From UBA2589 sp038120095 (GTDB lineage: Bacteria > Gemmatimonadota > Gemmatimonadetes > Longimicrobiales > Gaopeijiaceae): a DNA stretch of 64,000 bases. The notes below the pieces were generated by a model. That model made no database searches. It was not told the DNA's origin and saw only the letters and a list, made by a program, of their open reading frames with translations. The position numbers and the translations under genes are program-made. Location: contig JAYOKZ010000001.1 of NCBI GenBank assembly GCA_038120095.1, forward strand, positions 186,001-250,000, read 5' to 3'. Below, in pieces: positions 1-10,601 of this stretch. Position 1 is the stretch's first letter. Every line of letters starts with the position of its first letter.

Positions 1-177
1 GCTCGGGGCGGGCATAGCCCTTGAAGTGGTCCGATGAATCTTGAACGGCGGGCATTACCCTCTCCAGGTTGACATGTCACGCTCGCCTCAGTGTCGTTAC
101 GAGGCAGCATATCACGTAAGTATCACACAGCGTGACCTGACCGGGAACGGTCCGGCCGACCGACGGTATCCGTCGCT

Positions 178-612
178 ATGTGCATCCCCGACCCTCTCCA
201 ACGGATCGTCACGCGTTTCGAGCGCGCACCGAAGAATCTCAAGGTTCAGGCGCTCCTGCATTACTCCGAGAAGTTGCCCTCGCTTCCGGCCGACATGCTC
301 GATGACCGCGGGGACCTCGAGCAGGTTCATGAGTGCCAAACACCTTTTTTCGTCGCGACCCGCGTGGATCCGGACGGCTCCGTTCACCTGTTTTTCGACG
401 CTCCCCCGGAAAGTCCGACGGTTCGAGGTTTCGCCGGCATCCTGTTCGAGGGTCTGGACGGCCTGTCGACCCGAGAGGTTCTCGCCGTCCCACCCGACTT
501 TTTCAGTGCGATGGGCCTCGGCGAGGTGGTGTCCCCTCTTCGACTGAGGGGCATGAGTGCGATTCTGGCGAGGCTTCAGCGACAGGTGCGCGAAACATCC
601 GATCGCGACTAG
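178..612 (+). CDS. sufE: SufE-like sulfur acceptor for Fe-S assembly
   Basis: 144-residue protein that reads as SufE, the cytosolic partner that takes persulfide sulfur from the cysteine desulfurase SufS and passes it to the SufBCD scaffold. Seen: a SufE core over residues 7-137 with the acceptor cysteine C53 in an ECQTP loop, the spot where family members carry their catalytic Cys, and a C-terminal helix ending RLQRQV. Length matches the family (about 140). The ATG at 178 gives a normal N-terminus. No sufS or sufBCD gene lies in the window. Its TAG stop sits inside a CTAG palindrome that also supplies the stop of the convergent gene. Confidence 0.88.
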   Translation: MCIPDPLQRIVTRFERAPKNLKVQALLHYSEKLPSLPADMLDDRGDLEQVHECQTPFFVATRVDPDGSVHLFFDAPPESPTVRGFAGILFEGLDGLSTREVLAVPPDFFSAMGLGEVVSPLRLRGMSAILARLQRQVRETSDRD

Positions 613-917
613 TCCGGCCGAGACCGACCAGGCTCTCGGGGCGGATGACTGCTCCGCACGGTGTAGACGTCCCCGCTTTCCTCCATTTTCTCGTCCTCAT
701 ACGGGGCCGTCACCCGTCGGTACAGTTCGAGCTTGGCGCATTCGAGGACGCCGATCGCTTCATTGAGGTGCGCATACCTGATCCGGCCGTCAGCTAGAGC
801 ACACCGTGCCAGATATGCGTCGACGAGAAGGGTGATCGCATAATTCAATTCACCGGCATTCGCTGGCTCCGCTCCATCGGCCAGTCGTGTACGGGCACTT
901 TGATCGATGTACGGCAT
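609..917 (-). CDS. small conserved protein, DUF6899-like
   Basis: 102 residues with no transmembrane segment or signal peptide. The central part (N-terminal MPYID, then an ELNYAITLLVDAYL helix and an EAIGVLECAKLELYRR helix, ending APYEDEKMEESGDVY) matches my memory of the conserved DUF6899 family, whose function is unknown. An SD-like GGAG lies 9-12 bases before the ATG at 917. It follows the alanyl-tRNA editing gene in the same direction after 69 bp and may be co-transcribed with it. The C-terminal 18 residues are low-complexity and basic. Confidence 0.7.
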   Translation of the reverse strand: MPYIDQSARTRLADGAEPANAGELNYAITLLVDAYLARCALADGRIRYAHLNEAIGVLECAKLELYRRVTAPYEDEKMEESGDVYTVRSSHPPREPGRSRPD

Positions 918-986
918 GAGCTCTGCTCCAGTGCAAAGGTTCGACGGCGCAAAGTGTCCGCACTCCCCGGAACCCGCGACCCCGAA

Positions 987-2189
987 TTATCGAGGCAGAA
1001 GTGCAACCGCAGCGGCACGATCGGACAGGCGGCTAACCCGACCCTGAAACATTCGGCCTTTCCCGCCACCGCTTCCGCCCATGGCCTCTGCGATTCGGGG
1101 CCCGATCTCGGTTACATCGACGTCTGACATCTCTCCGGCAGCGAGAAGGAAGAAGCCGGCCTCCTCCCCCCCGGCCGTCAGCAGCACCGCACGGGTTGGG
1201 TCCAACGAAGCGAACTCTCGTGCGACCCGCTGCATGAACGAGAGATCGTGATTCCCGACGTGCTCCACAGACACGGCTTCGGTGCGCCCCGCGAGCTTGT
1301 GTGCGATCGCCACGGTCAGCTCGTCCTCGAGACGCCGCACGGTTCGCGCTCCATCCTTCACCTGCTCGATCCTCAATTCGGCCGCAGCGATCAGTTCGTC
1401 GTCTGCCGCTCCGAGCAGGCCACGCAATGCCGCCGACCGCTCGACTTCCTCGCCGAGCCTTCGCCGAACTCGTTCTCCTGCCACGTAAAACAGACGAGTC
1501 CCCCCGCGCTGTGATTGCGAACCGAGGAGCTTGATCGCCTCCAGCTCCGCTGTGCTCGAGCAGTGCGTGCCGCCGCAGGTGTTCACGTCGACGCCGTCGA
1601 TCTCAACGAGACGCACGTCGCCGGAGTGGCCGGCAGGGAGGCCCCGCGACCGGACCTCCGAACTCTGATATTCGCCCATCGTCACCCGACGAGCACGAAC
1701 CGCTCGAGCTGCTCGGACCTCGGTCGCTATGGCGTTCTCCAGCAACCGCAGCTGCTCCGCGTCCAGGAGTTCCACGTCGAGCTCTACGTCCGAGACTCGT
1801 TCCCCGAGATGAAACGCGGTGGTTGGCCAACCGAACTGGTCTGCCGCCACTGCCGTCAGAAGATGCTGCGCCGTGTGCTGCTGCATGTGGTCGAAGCGGC
1901 GGACCCAGTCCAGCTCGACCGTCACCTCCCCCGGTTCCAGCGACGCCTCGAGCACATGGATGATCTCACCATCCAGCCTGAGCACATCGCACACCCTGAC
2001 ACCACCCACGCGACCTCGATCCCCGGGCTGGCCACCTCCCTCCGGATACAACACCGTGTCCGCAAGGATGACGAACGGCTCACCGTCCCTCACCCCCACC
2101 TCGATGACCGAGGTTTCCAGCCGCGTGAGCCGGGGGTCACGTTCGTAGGCGGGCGGGTCGGTCAAGAGTCGGAATCGTCCATATCGCAA
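987..2189 (-). CDS. alanyl-tRNA editing protein (AlaX type, DHHA1 C-terminus)
   Basis: Free-standing alanyl-tRNA editing protein of about 400 residues that hydrolyses mischarged Ser- or Gly-tRNA(Ala). Seen: the threonyl/alanyl-tRNA synthetase second additional domain with its zinc-site motifs HTAQH and CGGTH, a preceding YPEGGGQPGDRG loop, and a C-terminal DHHA1-like half ending in EAMGGSGGGKGRMFQG, the glycine-rich motif shared with AlaRS. This is the long AlaX form. The start is uncertain: TTG codons at 2189 and 2165 fit the expected N-terminus (TDPPAYERDP), while an in-frame ATG at 2381 would add 64 residues of unrecognised sequence. The frame stays open antisense through katG, but that part is a shadow. 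Confidence 0.85.
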   Translation of the reverse strand: MRYGRFRLLTDPPAYERDPRLTRLETSVIEVGVRDGEPFVILADTVLYPEGGGQPGDRGRVGGVRVCDVLRLDGEIIHVLEASLEPGEVTVELDWVRRFDHMQQHTAQHLLTAVAADQFGWPTTAFHLGERVSDVELDVELLDAEQLRLLENAIATEVRAARAVRARRVTMGEYQSSEVRSRGLPAGHSGDVRLVEIDGVDVNTCGGTHCSSTAELEAIKLLGSQSQRGGTRLFYVAGERVRRRLGEEVERSAALRGLLGAADDELIAAAELRIEQVKDGARTVRRLEDELTVAIAHKLAGRTEAVSVEHVGNHDLSFMQRVAREFASLDPTRAVLLTAGGEEAGFFLLAAGEMSDVDVTEIGPRIAEAMGGSGGGKGRMFQGRVSRLSDRAAAVALLPR

Positions 2190-2411
2190 GCACGGAGCCC
2201 CGGCATGGTGTTCGGGCGCGCTGAGCGCGTCAAGCGCCTCGTAAGCCACCCCGCGGGACTCCCCAACCTGGAACCGTCCTCCTCCTTTGCGGCAGATCAC
2301 GGTCAGCTCCGGGCCAGAGGACGTCAACACCGCGGCGGTTTCAGATGTCCAAATGGGCGGAGAAGAACTTGTCGGCGACATCGCCGAACCCCTCAGCGCG
2401 GAATGCAGAGC

Positions 2412-4604
<2,193 letters not shown>

Positions 4605-4672
4605 ATCGACCACGTCCGATCGCCGGGTGGCGACCGTGACATCGACCTGGTTGTGAATTCCGGGGGGGACGA

Positions 4673-5065
4673 ATGAGGGTGCGTCACGATCAGGACCATG
4701 ACGAAGAGGCGCGGGAGCGCTGGGGTCACACCGATGCGTACCGGCATTCCGCGGCCCGTACGAAGTCATATTCCGACTCGGACTGGACCCGGATCAAAGC
4801 GGAGACGGAGGCGATCGAAGCCGATTTTGCGGCTGCAATGGAGGAGGGTGCTCCCCCGGACTCCAGTGCGGCCCGTGCCGTCGCCGAGCGAGCCCGAATG
4901 CATATCGACCGCCGATTCTACCCCTGCAGTCACAGCATGCACGTCTCCCTCGCGGAGATGTATACAGTGGACCCACGCTTCCGGGCGCACTACGACGATC
5001 GGGCTGAGGGACTCGCGACGTACGTAGCAGCCGCCATCCGGGCGAACGCCGCCTCGCAGGGGTGA
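4673..5065 (+). CDS. stand-alone TipAS antibiotic-recognition domain protein
   Basis: 130 residues covering just the TipAS domain, which in MerR-family TipA regulators binds thiopeptides and other drugs. Seen: EARERWGHTDAYRHSAARTKSY, then SDWTRIKAETEAIEADF, RRFYPCSHSMHVSLAEMYTVDPRFRAHYD and a final helix. These follow the TipAS order, including the FYPCS segment with a cysteine where TipA binds ligand covalently. No MerR DNA-binding domain precedes it. A G-rich ribosome-binding sequence is just before the ATG. It follows katG by 68 bp and may be co-transcribed. A role as drug-binding sponge or haem/porphyrin-like ligand binder is inference. Confidence 0.85.
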   Translation: MRVRHDQDHDEEARERWGHTDAYRHSAARTKSYSDSDWTRIKAETEAIEADFAAAMEEGAPPDSSAARAVAERARMHIDRRFYPCSHSMHVSLAEMYTVDPRFRAHYDDRAEGLATYVAAAIRANAASQG

Positions 5066-5120
5066 CGGCCAGAGGGGAGTCCCGTATTCGCGCCGGCAGA
5101 AAACCCCTCGCCGAAGAACG

Positions 5121-5431
5121 TCAAGGAGAGTGATCCGCCTGATTGCGCATGTGATTCGCAACCGACCGGAAACGGATTTTCAAGGCTTCGCGGATCTCCC
5201 CGGGGATGGGATGCTCATCGAGTGCGTGGTCCATGCAGGCGACCCAGGCATCACGCTCTTCCACCCCGATGGAAAACGGCAGGTGACGCGCTCGGAGCAT
5301 GGGGTGACCATACCGCTGAACGTACAGAGGCGGACCGCCCATCCAACCAACGAGAAAGCAAAAGAGCTTCTCCCGGGATGTGGCCAGGTCCGGCGGGTGC
5401 ATCGCCCGAATCCCCGCCGCTTCGGGCGCCC
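5121..5431 (-). CDS. group II truncated haemoglobin, N-terminus lost in assembly gap
   Basis: About 103 C-terminal residues of a truncated haemoglobin of the GlbO class. Seen upstream of the first visible Met: APEAAGIRAMHPPDLATSREKL, then FLVGWMGGPPLYVQRYGHP and LRARHLPFSIGVEERDAWVACM. The H in RYGHP/ARHLPF is the region holding the proximal haem histidine in this family. Frame and homology pattern continue straight into the 100-N gap, so the missing 25-30 residues should lie there. Convergent with the TipAS gene; a GAGGGG/CCCCTC inverted repeat (5072-5077 and 5104-5109) lies between them. Confidence 0.85.
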
Positions 5432-5531
5432 NNNNNNNNNNNNNNNNNNNNNNNNNNNNNNNNNNNNNNNNNNNNNNNNNNNNNNNNNNNNNNNNNNNNN
5501 NNNNNNNNNNNNNNNNNNNNNNNNNNNNNNN
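5432..5531. other. assembly gap (100 N)
   Basis: Exactly 100 N, a placeholder of unknown true length. It removes the first residues of the truncated globin and the last part of the DUF1028 gene, both transcribed right to left. Confidence 0.99.
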
Positions 5532-6250
5532 GGAGCGTCACCGCCCCGGGCTACGAGGATCACGGCCATCGACGCAGTCTGTCGAACATTCTCGTCGTTG
5601 CACCTGACATCCCCCCCCGCCACCGACCCGGCTTCGAGGGCCCGCATCAGTCGGTCCGAGAGCCAGTTGAACCCAGCCGGGTCCTCCCACCGGTAGGCAT
5701 CGAGCGGAGCACTCACCACCTCGGGACTTTCGAGCGTGTTCCCCTGCGAACTCACACCACGGCTGGCATCCGCCATGACACCGGCATAGCGGGTGGATCC
5801 GTCATCCCCCGTGGTGATCCCCTGCCGTAGCGGCGTCGTAAAACCGGCCACGTGGACCAGCCCATCGTGCATCGTGACCACCCCATACTGTCTCCGGTCG
5901 AGTTGATCATCCCACTCGGGATCCGTCACCCGCAGGATGACTTCTTCTGCGGTCAGCCCCTCCCTGATCGCAGCGAACACCCTGTTGCGGTTGTCGACAT
6001 CGAAGCCGGCCTGAGTGGCGGCCGCTCCCATGCCCGGCACCAGCGCAGCTACGGCATCCCCATTCCGCGTAACGCAGGACGCAACCGCGACCCCGACGTC
6101 CCCGGTGGCGGGATCGACGCCCACGACCGACCACGTCGTCATGTCGAGTTCACGCGGATAGAGCTCTTCAGCGGTCGAACACGCGCCAGTCGACAGCATC
6201 AGAAGGATGGACCAGAACCAATGGGCGATAGAGCGTCGCGAGACACGCAC
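5532..6250 (-). CDS. DUF1028 Ntn-hydrolase-like lipoprotein, C-terminus in gap
   Basis: The visible 239 residues are a DUF1028 protein, a family with an Ntn-hydrolase-like fold and poorly known role. Seen: TTWSVVGVDPATGDVGVAVAS, then GAAATQAGFDVDNRN, and SSQGNTLES followed by ALEAGSVAGGDVR, all in family order. I chose the GTG at 6250 rather than the in-frame ATG at 6295 for three reasons. It has a GGGAG seven bases upstream. It yields a compact lipoprotein signal (RVSRRS, hydrophobic stretch, STGAC). A TACCTTCG promoter-like box sits at 6299-6306, which would be too close to the ATG. The protein is cut by the gap. Confidence 0.82.
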
Positions 6251-6298
6251 GAAGGAACTCCCGGAAAACACCCGGCACTCCGGCGGCCGAGCCATTCG

Positions 6299-6306
6299 CG
6301 AAGGTA
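6299..6306 (-). promoter_or_regulatory. promoter-like TAnnTTCG box of the DUF1028 gene
   Basis: TACCTTCG on the minus strand, 48 nt before the GTG start at 6250. It belongs to a set of similar boxes seen upstream of many genes here. No clear upstream -33/-35 element. Confidence 0.4.
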
Positions 6307-6357
6307 GAGTCGCGGCACCCTGCGCCGCTATCCGATGATGCGCCGAGGCACTGGTGC

Positions 6358-6365
6358 TACGTTGA
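6358..6365 (+). promoter_or_regulatory. promoter-like TAnnTTGA box of the cyclodeaminase-family gene
   Basis: TACGTTGA preceded by TGC (extended -10-like), 34 nt before the GTG at 6400. Confidence 0.4.
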
Positions 6366-6399
6366 CTGGATCCCCTCCCCTTCCGCCAGGCGAGCGACC

Positions 6400-7371
6400 G
6401 TGCCCCATGTACTCGACCTTGAAACGATCCGATCCCTTCTGGACGCTGACGGACTGATCAACGAGATCGAGGCTGGCTTCGACCTCTATTCCCGGGGTCG
6501 AGTCGTGGTCCCGCCCGTCGGCTTTCTGAACTTCAAGACCCCACCCGGCGATGTGCACATCAAGTACGGCGCCATTGCCCCGGACGACGTCTGGGTGCTG
6601 AAGGTGGCATCCGGCTTCTACGACAACCCGGCCCTGGGACTTCCACCCTCCGACGGCGTGATCCTCGTCTTCAGCCAGCGTACCGGTGCCCTCGAACTCG
6701 TCCTTCACGACCGATGCTGGCTCACGGACATGCGCACAGCTGCAGCGGGCGCGGTCGCGGCCCGACACCTGGCCCCGTCCGTAGTCGATCAGATTGGCGT
6801 CATCGGGACCGGTGTCCAGGCTCGTATGCAGCTCGAGATGCTCTGTTCGGTGGTGGACGCGAAGTCCGCAGTCGTCTGGGGTCGGAGTCCGGATCGAGTC
6901 GCCGCCATGGTCCGCGATCTGCTGAACAGCGAGAGCGTCATCCGCGCCGGTCTCGAGGTCCGAGCCGCGGCGACCGTGGACGAACTCGCTGCAGAAAGTC
7001 GCGTGATCGTCACGGCCACGTCGGCACGCGGCCCCGTCCTTCGCTCGGAACAGGTCAGGCCTGGGACGCACATCACCGCGATGGGATCGGATGACGATGG
7101 GAAACAGGAACTGGACCCCGTCCTTCTCGGCCGTGCGGATCGGGTGATCGCGGACAGTGTGGCCCAGTGCAGTGAGTACGGGGAGTGTGTCCACGCGATC
7201 GCCGCGGGGCTCCTCGAGAAGAACGACATCATTGAACTCGGCGCCGTCGTCACCGATGCGCGACTGGGCCGCACATCCGACGATCAGATCACCGTCGCAG
7301 ACCTGACAGGCGTGGCGGTTCAGGACATCCAGATCGCAAAGATGGTGGCCCGGGCTCACCGCAGTCGCTGA
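6400..7371 (+). CDS. ornithine cyclodeaminase / mu-crystallin family protein
   Basis: 323-residue NAD(P)-dependent enzyme of the ornithine cyclodeaminase/mu-crystallin family, which also includes alanine dehydrogenases and ketimine reductases. Seen: an N-terminal substrate-binding half (VHIKYGAIAPDD, then LVLHDRCWLTDMRTAAAGAVAARHLA with the family's conserved RT pair) and a Rossmann motif VIGTGVQARMQLE followed by VVWGRSPD; C-terminal half GTHITAMGSDDDGKQELD. The start is GTG at 6400. Substrate cannot be told from sequence; no arginine or proline pathway gene is adjacent. A hairpin at 7392-7406 follows the stop. Confidence 0.88.
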   Translation: MPHVLDLETIRSLLDADGLINEIEAGFDLYSRGRVVVPPVGFLNFKTPPGDVHIKYGAIAPDDVWVLKVASGFYDNPALGLPPSDGVILVFSQRTGALELVLHDRCWLTDMRTAAAGAVAARHLAPSVVDQIGVIGTGVQARMQLEMLCSVVDAKSAVVWGRSPDRVAAMVRDLLNSESVIRAGLEVRAAATVDELAAESRVIVTATSARGPVLRSEQVRPGTHITAMGSDDDGKQELDPVLLGRADRVIADSVAQCSEYGECVHAIAAGLLEKNDIIELGAVVTDARLGRTSDDQITVADLTGVAVQDIQIAKMVARAHRSR

Positions 7372-7391
7372 GTCGCCTTCCTCGGAGCGGG

Positions 7392-7406
7392 GGGTCCGGT
7401 GGACCC
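7392..7406 (+). terminator. GC-rich dyad after the cyclodeaminase-family gene
   Basis: Perfect 6-bp stem GGGTCC/GGACCC with a GGT loop, 20 bases past the stop codon. There is no T tract, so factor-independent termination is doubtful. Nearly the same 13-base core recurs at 10577-10589. Confidence 0.35.
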
Positions 7407-7629
7407 ATCACCGCCGACTGCGTTAGGCACAGTCCCAAAAGCCCCTGTCAGCCCGAAGGGCGGGGGGAACGCCATCCTGTTCAGACCCACTGATGGTCAG
7501 GCTCCAAACGAGCGCATCTTGTGATCGCCCGGATCAGCACGCCAACATGGAATACACCTTGGGAAGTCCGTGCCTTGCACTCTTCTGTGACTCGGCGCAC
7601 CAACTCTCCGGGATCTGGCTGCTCAACCA

Positions 7630-10499
7630 GTGCGCATTATGCTCGAACATCTGCACTCCTTTGACCGTCACCGTCAGCCGACGCGTGGGCGGTTAGGGCG
7701 CAGGTGGGTCGTCACCGTTTGCGTGCTGGCCTCGATCTCGTGCTGGTCTGACGCGCCAAGTCCAACCGAACCACCGGCGCCAGTACCCACGAGCATCGAA
7801 CTATCAGAGCGCGAATTGACGCTGACGTCCCTTGGGTCGACTGCCAAACTGACGGCCACCGTCAAGGATCAAAACGGTGCTGTCATGACTGGTCAGAATG
7901 TCACGTGGACGTCGAGCGACGATGGCGTGCTCACCGTCGTCGATGGCCTCGTCACATCCGTATCGAACGGTACCGCTTCGGTCTCAGCAGCCAGTGGCAC
8001 TGCAACCGCAGTCGTCCACGTGTCGGTGAGTCAGGTGGCAGCATCGATCAACCTCAGCACCGATACGCTGTCGTTTCCCTCGATCGGCGATACCACGACC
8101 GTCCAGGCCAGTGTGCTCGATGCTGCCGGTCAGCTGATCGCCGATGCCCCGGTCACGTGGACGTCGAGCGACGATGGCGTGCTCACCGTCGTCGATGGCC
8201 TCGTCANNNNNNNNNNNNNNNNNNNNNNNNNNNNNNNNNNNNNNNNNNNNNNNNNNNNNNNNNNNNNNNNNNNNNNNNNNNNNNNNNNNNNNNNNNNNNN
8301 NNNNNNGTCACGTGGACGTCGAGCGACGATGGCGTGCTCACCGTCGTCGATGGCCTCGTCACATCCGTATCGAACGGTACCGCTTCGGTCTCAGCAGCCA
8401 GTGGCACTGCAACCGCAGTCGTCCACGTGTCGGTGAGTCAGGTCATTGCGACCATCAGCATCGATTCTGGGGTGCCGCCCTCAATGATCCTCGGGGATTC
8501 ACTGAGAATTCAGGTAGAGTTCGCCGATGCTCAGGGCGTTGCCATGCCTGAAGCACCTCTATCGTGGAGTTCCACCGACTCGAGCGTCGTCTCCGTAGAC
8601 TCGACGGGTCTCGTCAAGGCACTCGCCGTCGGCACAACTGATCTCGTGGCTTCAGCTGGCAACGTAGCCGACACGGTGACTGTTCTCGTATACGAACGAT
8701 TGGCAGTCGACCCTCCGCCGCCCAGCACTGCAGTGGTGGGCGTGCCGTTTGCAACCGTACTGACGGCATCGGGAGGTGACGGAGAATACATCTGGTCACC
8801 TGGAGATGAAGGCCTGCCTGGGGGATTCACGCTGTTGGCGAACGGAACTCTGGAGGGCACCGCCGCCACGCCGGGTGTGCTTCAGGTTCTGGCGATCGTG
8901 ACGTCCGGCGATGGGCAGATCGACTCCTTGACTCTCAATCTGCCCGTATACGCGGCGATCTCTGTGGATGCTACCCCGCTGTCAGAGGGCCTCGTGGGTG
9001 TGGCCTACGCGGACACGATCCCTGTCACGGGAGGCGATGGATCGTACGTCGTCTCACTCGTAAGCGGAGCCGTCCCCGATGGTCTCGAACTCCGCTCGTC
9101 AGGTGAAATCTTCGGAACGCCGCTCATGGTTGAAGCTCAGACGTTCACCATTCAGCTTCAGAGCGGAGATGGACAGGTCCTTCAGGTCGTCCGATCACTC
9201 AAGATCCGGAAAGACGCGTCGTTTATCGAGGGCTACGCGGGAGACGTGAGCATCGATCGGGGGGAGTCCATCTCACTCCACATATCGACCGATGGCTCGC
9301 AGCACGGTTTGGCAGTCTCGCGACTCGGGTGGTACGGAGGAACAGGCAAGAGCTTGGTCCTCAGCGTCGACTCGGTGGCTGGTCTGGAACAAGCCCAACC
9401 CGTCGCAGATGCCAGCACAGGACTGATCGAGGCGAACTGGAGCCCCACCTACACGCTGCAGACAGATCCCAACTGGACGAGTGGCGTGTATTTGGTCGAT
9501 CTAATATCCGGGGGCGCCCCCTTTGGCAGAATCATGTTCGTCATCCGGGACGATGCGCAGCCTGGAGACCTTGTCGTTCAGATTCCAGTGACCACGTATC
9601 AAGCGTACAACAACTGGGGCGGCAAGAGTCTCTACGAGTACAATTCCGATGGGGGTCGCGCGTACAAAGTGTCGTTTGATCGACCCTATGCGAGTGGCTC
9701 AGGGGCAGGAGACGTTTTTTCCGGGGACTACAACCTGATTCGCTGGCTGGAGCGGGAGGGATATCAAGCCTCGTATGTGACGAGTATCGATCTTGAGCGA
9801 GACCCTTCTATCCTGTCAGGGGCGCGAGTATTCATCTCCAATTTCCATGACGAGTACTGGTCACAAGGCATGCGTGACGCCTTGGTAACTGCCCTCGATG
9901 CTGGTACGCACGCCGCCTTTTTTGACGCCAACAACATCTACTGGCAGATCCGCTTCGAAGCGTCCTCTGTGGCAGATCCCTACCGCGTCATGGTGGCATA
10001 CAAAGAAGCTGCACTGGACGGTGGAGGACCTGCCGGCGCGACGACCGTCCGGTGGCGCGACGCTGAGGTCAATCAACCAGAAAATGGTATTCTGGGAATC
10101 ATGTACAGCTCCGACTTTACGTTCGGTGAGTCCTTCCCATGGGTGGTGAAGAACTCCGCGCACTGGATCTACGACGGAACCGGAGCTGTCGACGGAGATG
10201 AAATTCCGGGCCTCGTGGGGTACGAGTACGATCGGATCTGGAACAACGGCACGTCACCGCCAACGACCGACCTTGTGCTGCTTGCCGAATCGCCCGTGGT
10301 TGATCGCAATTCCCTTCCCGACGTGCACCATGCGGCCATCCACACGAGGTCCGACAGTGGAGCGATCGTCTTTGCCGCCGGGACGAACTACTGGTCGTGG
10401 TTCCTGGACAATGACGGCTTCACACCGGGTCGACCCCCTACGGATGTTCGGGTCCAGCAGATGACCAGGAATCTGCTCATGCGAATGCTCGGCGGTTGA
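7630..10499 (+). CDS. exported Ig-repeat protein with dimethylformamidase-like C-terminal domain (gap inside)
   Basis: One reading interrupted by a 100-N gap at 8207-8306. Frames differ across it because the gap length is a placeholder. Order: short N-terminus with a hydrophobic export segment ending LASISC; at least three Big_2-type bacterial Ig repeats with the core TWTSSDDGVLTVVDGLV; two putative-Ig (He_PIG-like) modules with the SGGDG / TGGDG signature; then about 430 residues matching the C-terminal domain of the N,N-dimethylformamidase large subunit (SRLGWYGGTGKSL, TYQAYNNWGGKSLYEYN, SNFHDEYWSQGMRDAL). No small subunit gene is adjacent, so the substrate is unknown; a surface-anchored amide or other hydrolase is inference. 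The start may be GTG 7630 or ATG 7639. Local GC is lower than in neighbours. Confidence 0.85.
7900..8036 (+). repeat. 137-bp Ig tandem repeat, copy 1
   Basis: Identical base for base to 8307-8443. Encodes one strand-rich Ig unit (VTWTSSDDGVL... ending VSVSQV). Confidence 0.95.
8152..8206 (+). repeat. 137-bp Ig tandem repeat, copy 2, cut by the gap
   Basis: The first 55 bases are identical to copies 1 and 3, then the assembly breaks. The repeat probably caused the gap. Confidence 0.93.
8207..8306. other. assembly gap (100 N) inside tandem repeats
   Basis: Placeholder gap flanked on both sides by the same repeat unit, so the number of Ig repeats in the gene is unknown. Confidence 0.99.
8307..8443 (+). 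repeat. 137-bp Ig tandem repeat, last complete copy
   Basis: Begins exactly at the end of the gap and is identical to 7900-8036. The following Ig unit (from about 8444) is diverged. Confidence 0.95.
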
Positions 10500-10575
10500 G
10501 ATCCCAGCGTCCAGCCCGGCGCCACTGTTCGTCTGACTCTTCTGCATCGCTAAAGGTCCGACACGCGCCCTCCTG

Positions 10576-10590
10576 AGGTCCGCTGGACCT
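10576..10590 (+). promoter_or_regulatory. dyad abutting the radical SAM gene start
   Basis: Perfect 6-bp inverted repeat AGGTCC/GGACCT with a GCT loop, followed directly by TATCTTTG. It could be a terminator of the preceding Ig-repeat gene (stem plus T-rich tail) or an operator touching the promoter box of the next gene. Its 13-base core differs by one base from the dyad at 7393-7405. Confidence 0.4.
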
Positions 10591-10598
10591 TATCTTTG
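10591..10598 (+). promoter_or_regulatory. TATCTTTG promoter-like box three bases before ATG
   Basis: Exact match to the Bacteroidota -7 consensus TAnnTTTG, only three bases before the ATG at 10602. If used, the mRNA of the radical SAM gene would be leaderless or nearly so. Confidence 0.35.
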
Positions 10599-10601
10599 AG
10601 T

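Noticed and set aside
76..136. Inverted repeat GTCACGC (76-82) / GCGTGAC (130-136) before sufE
   Set aside because: Seven-base arms 47 bases apart are not convincing alone.
7493..7696. 67-codon open frame before the Ig-repeat gene
   Set aside because: No ribosome site or recognisable protein, and it overlaps the start of the real gene.
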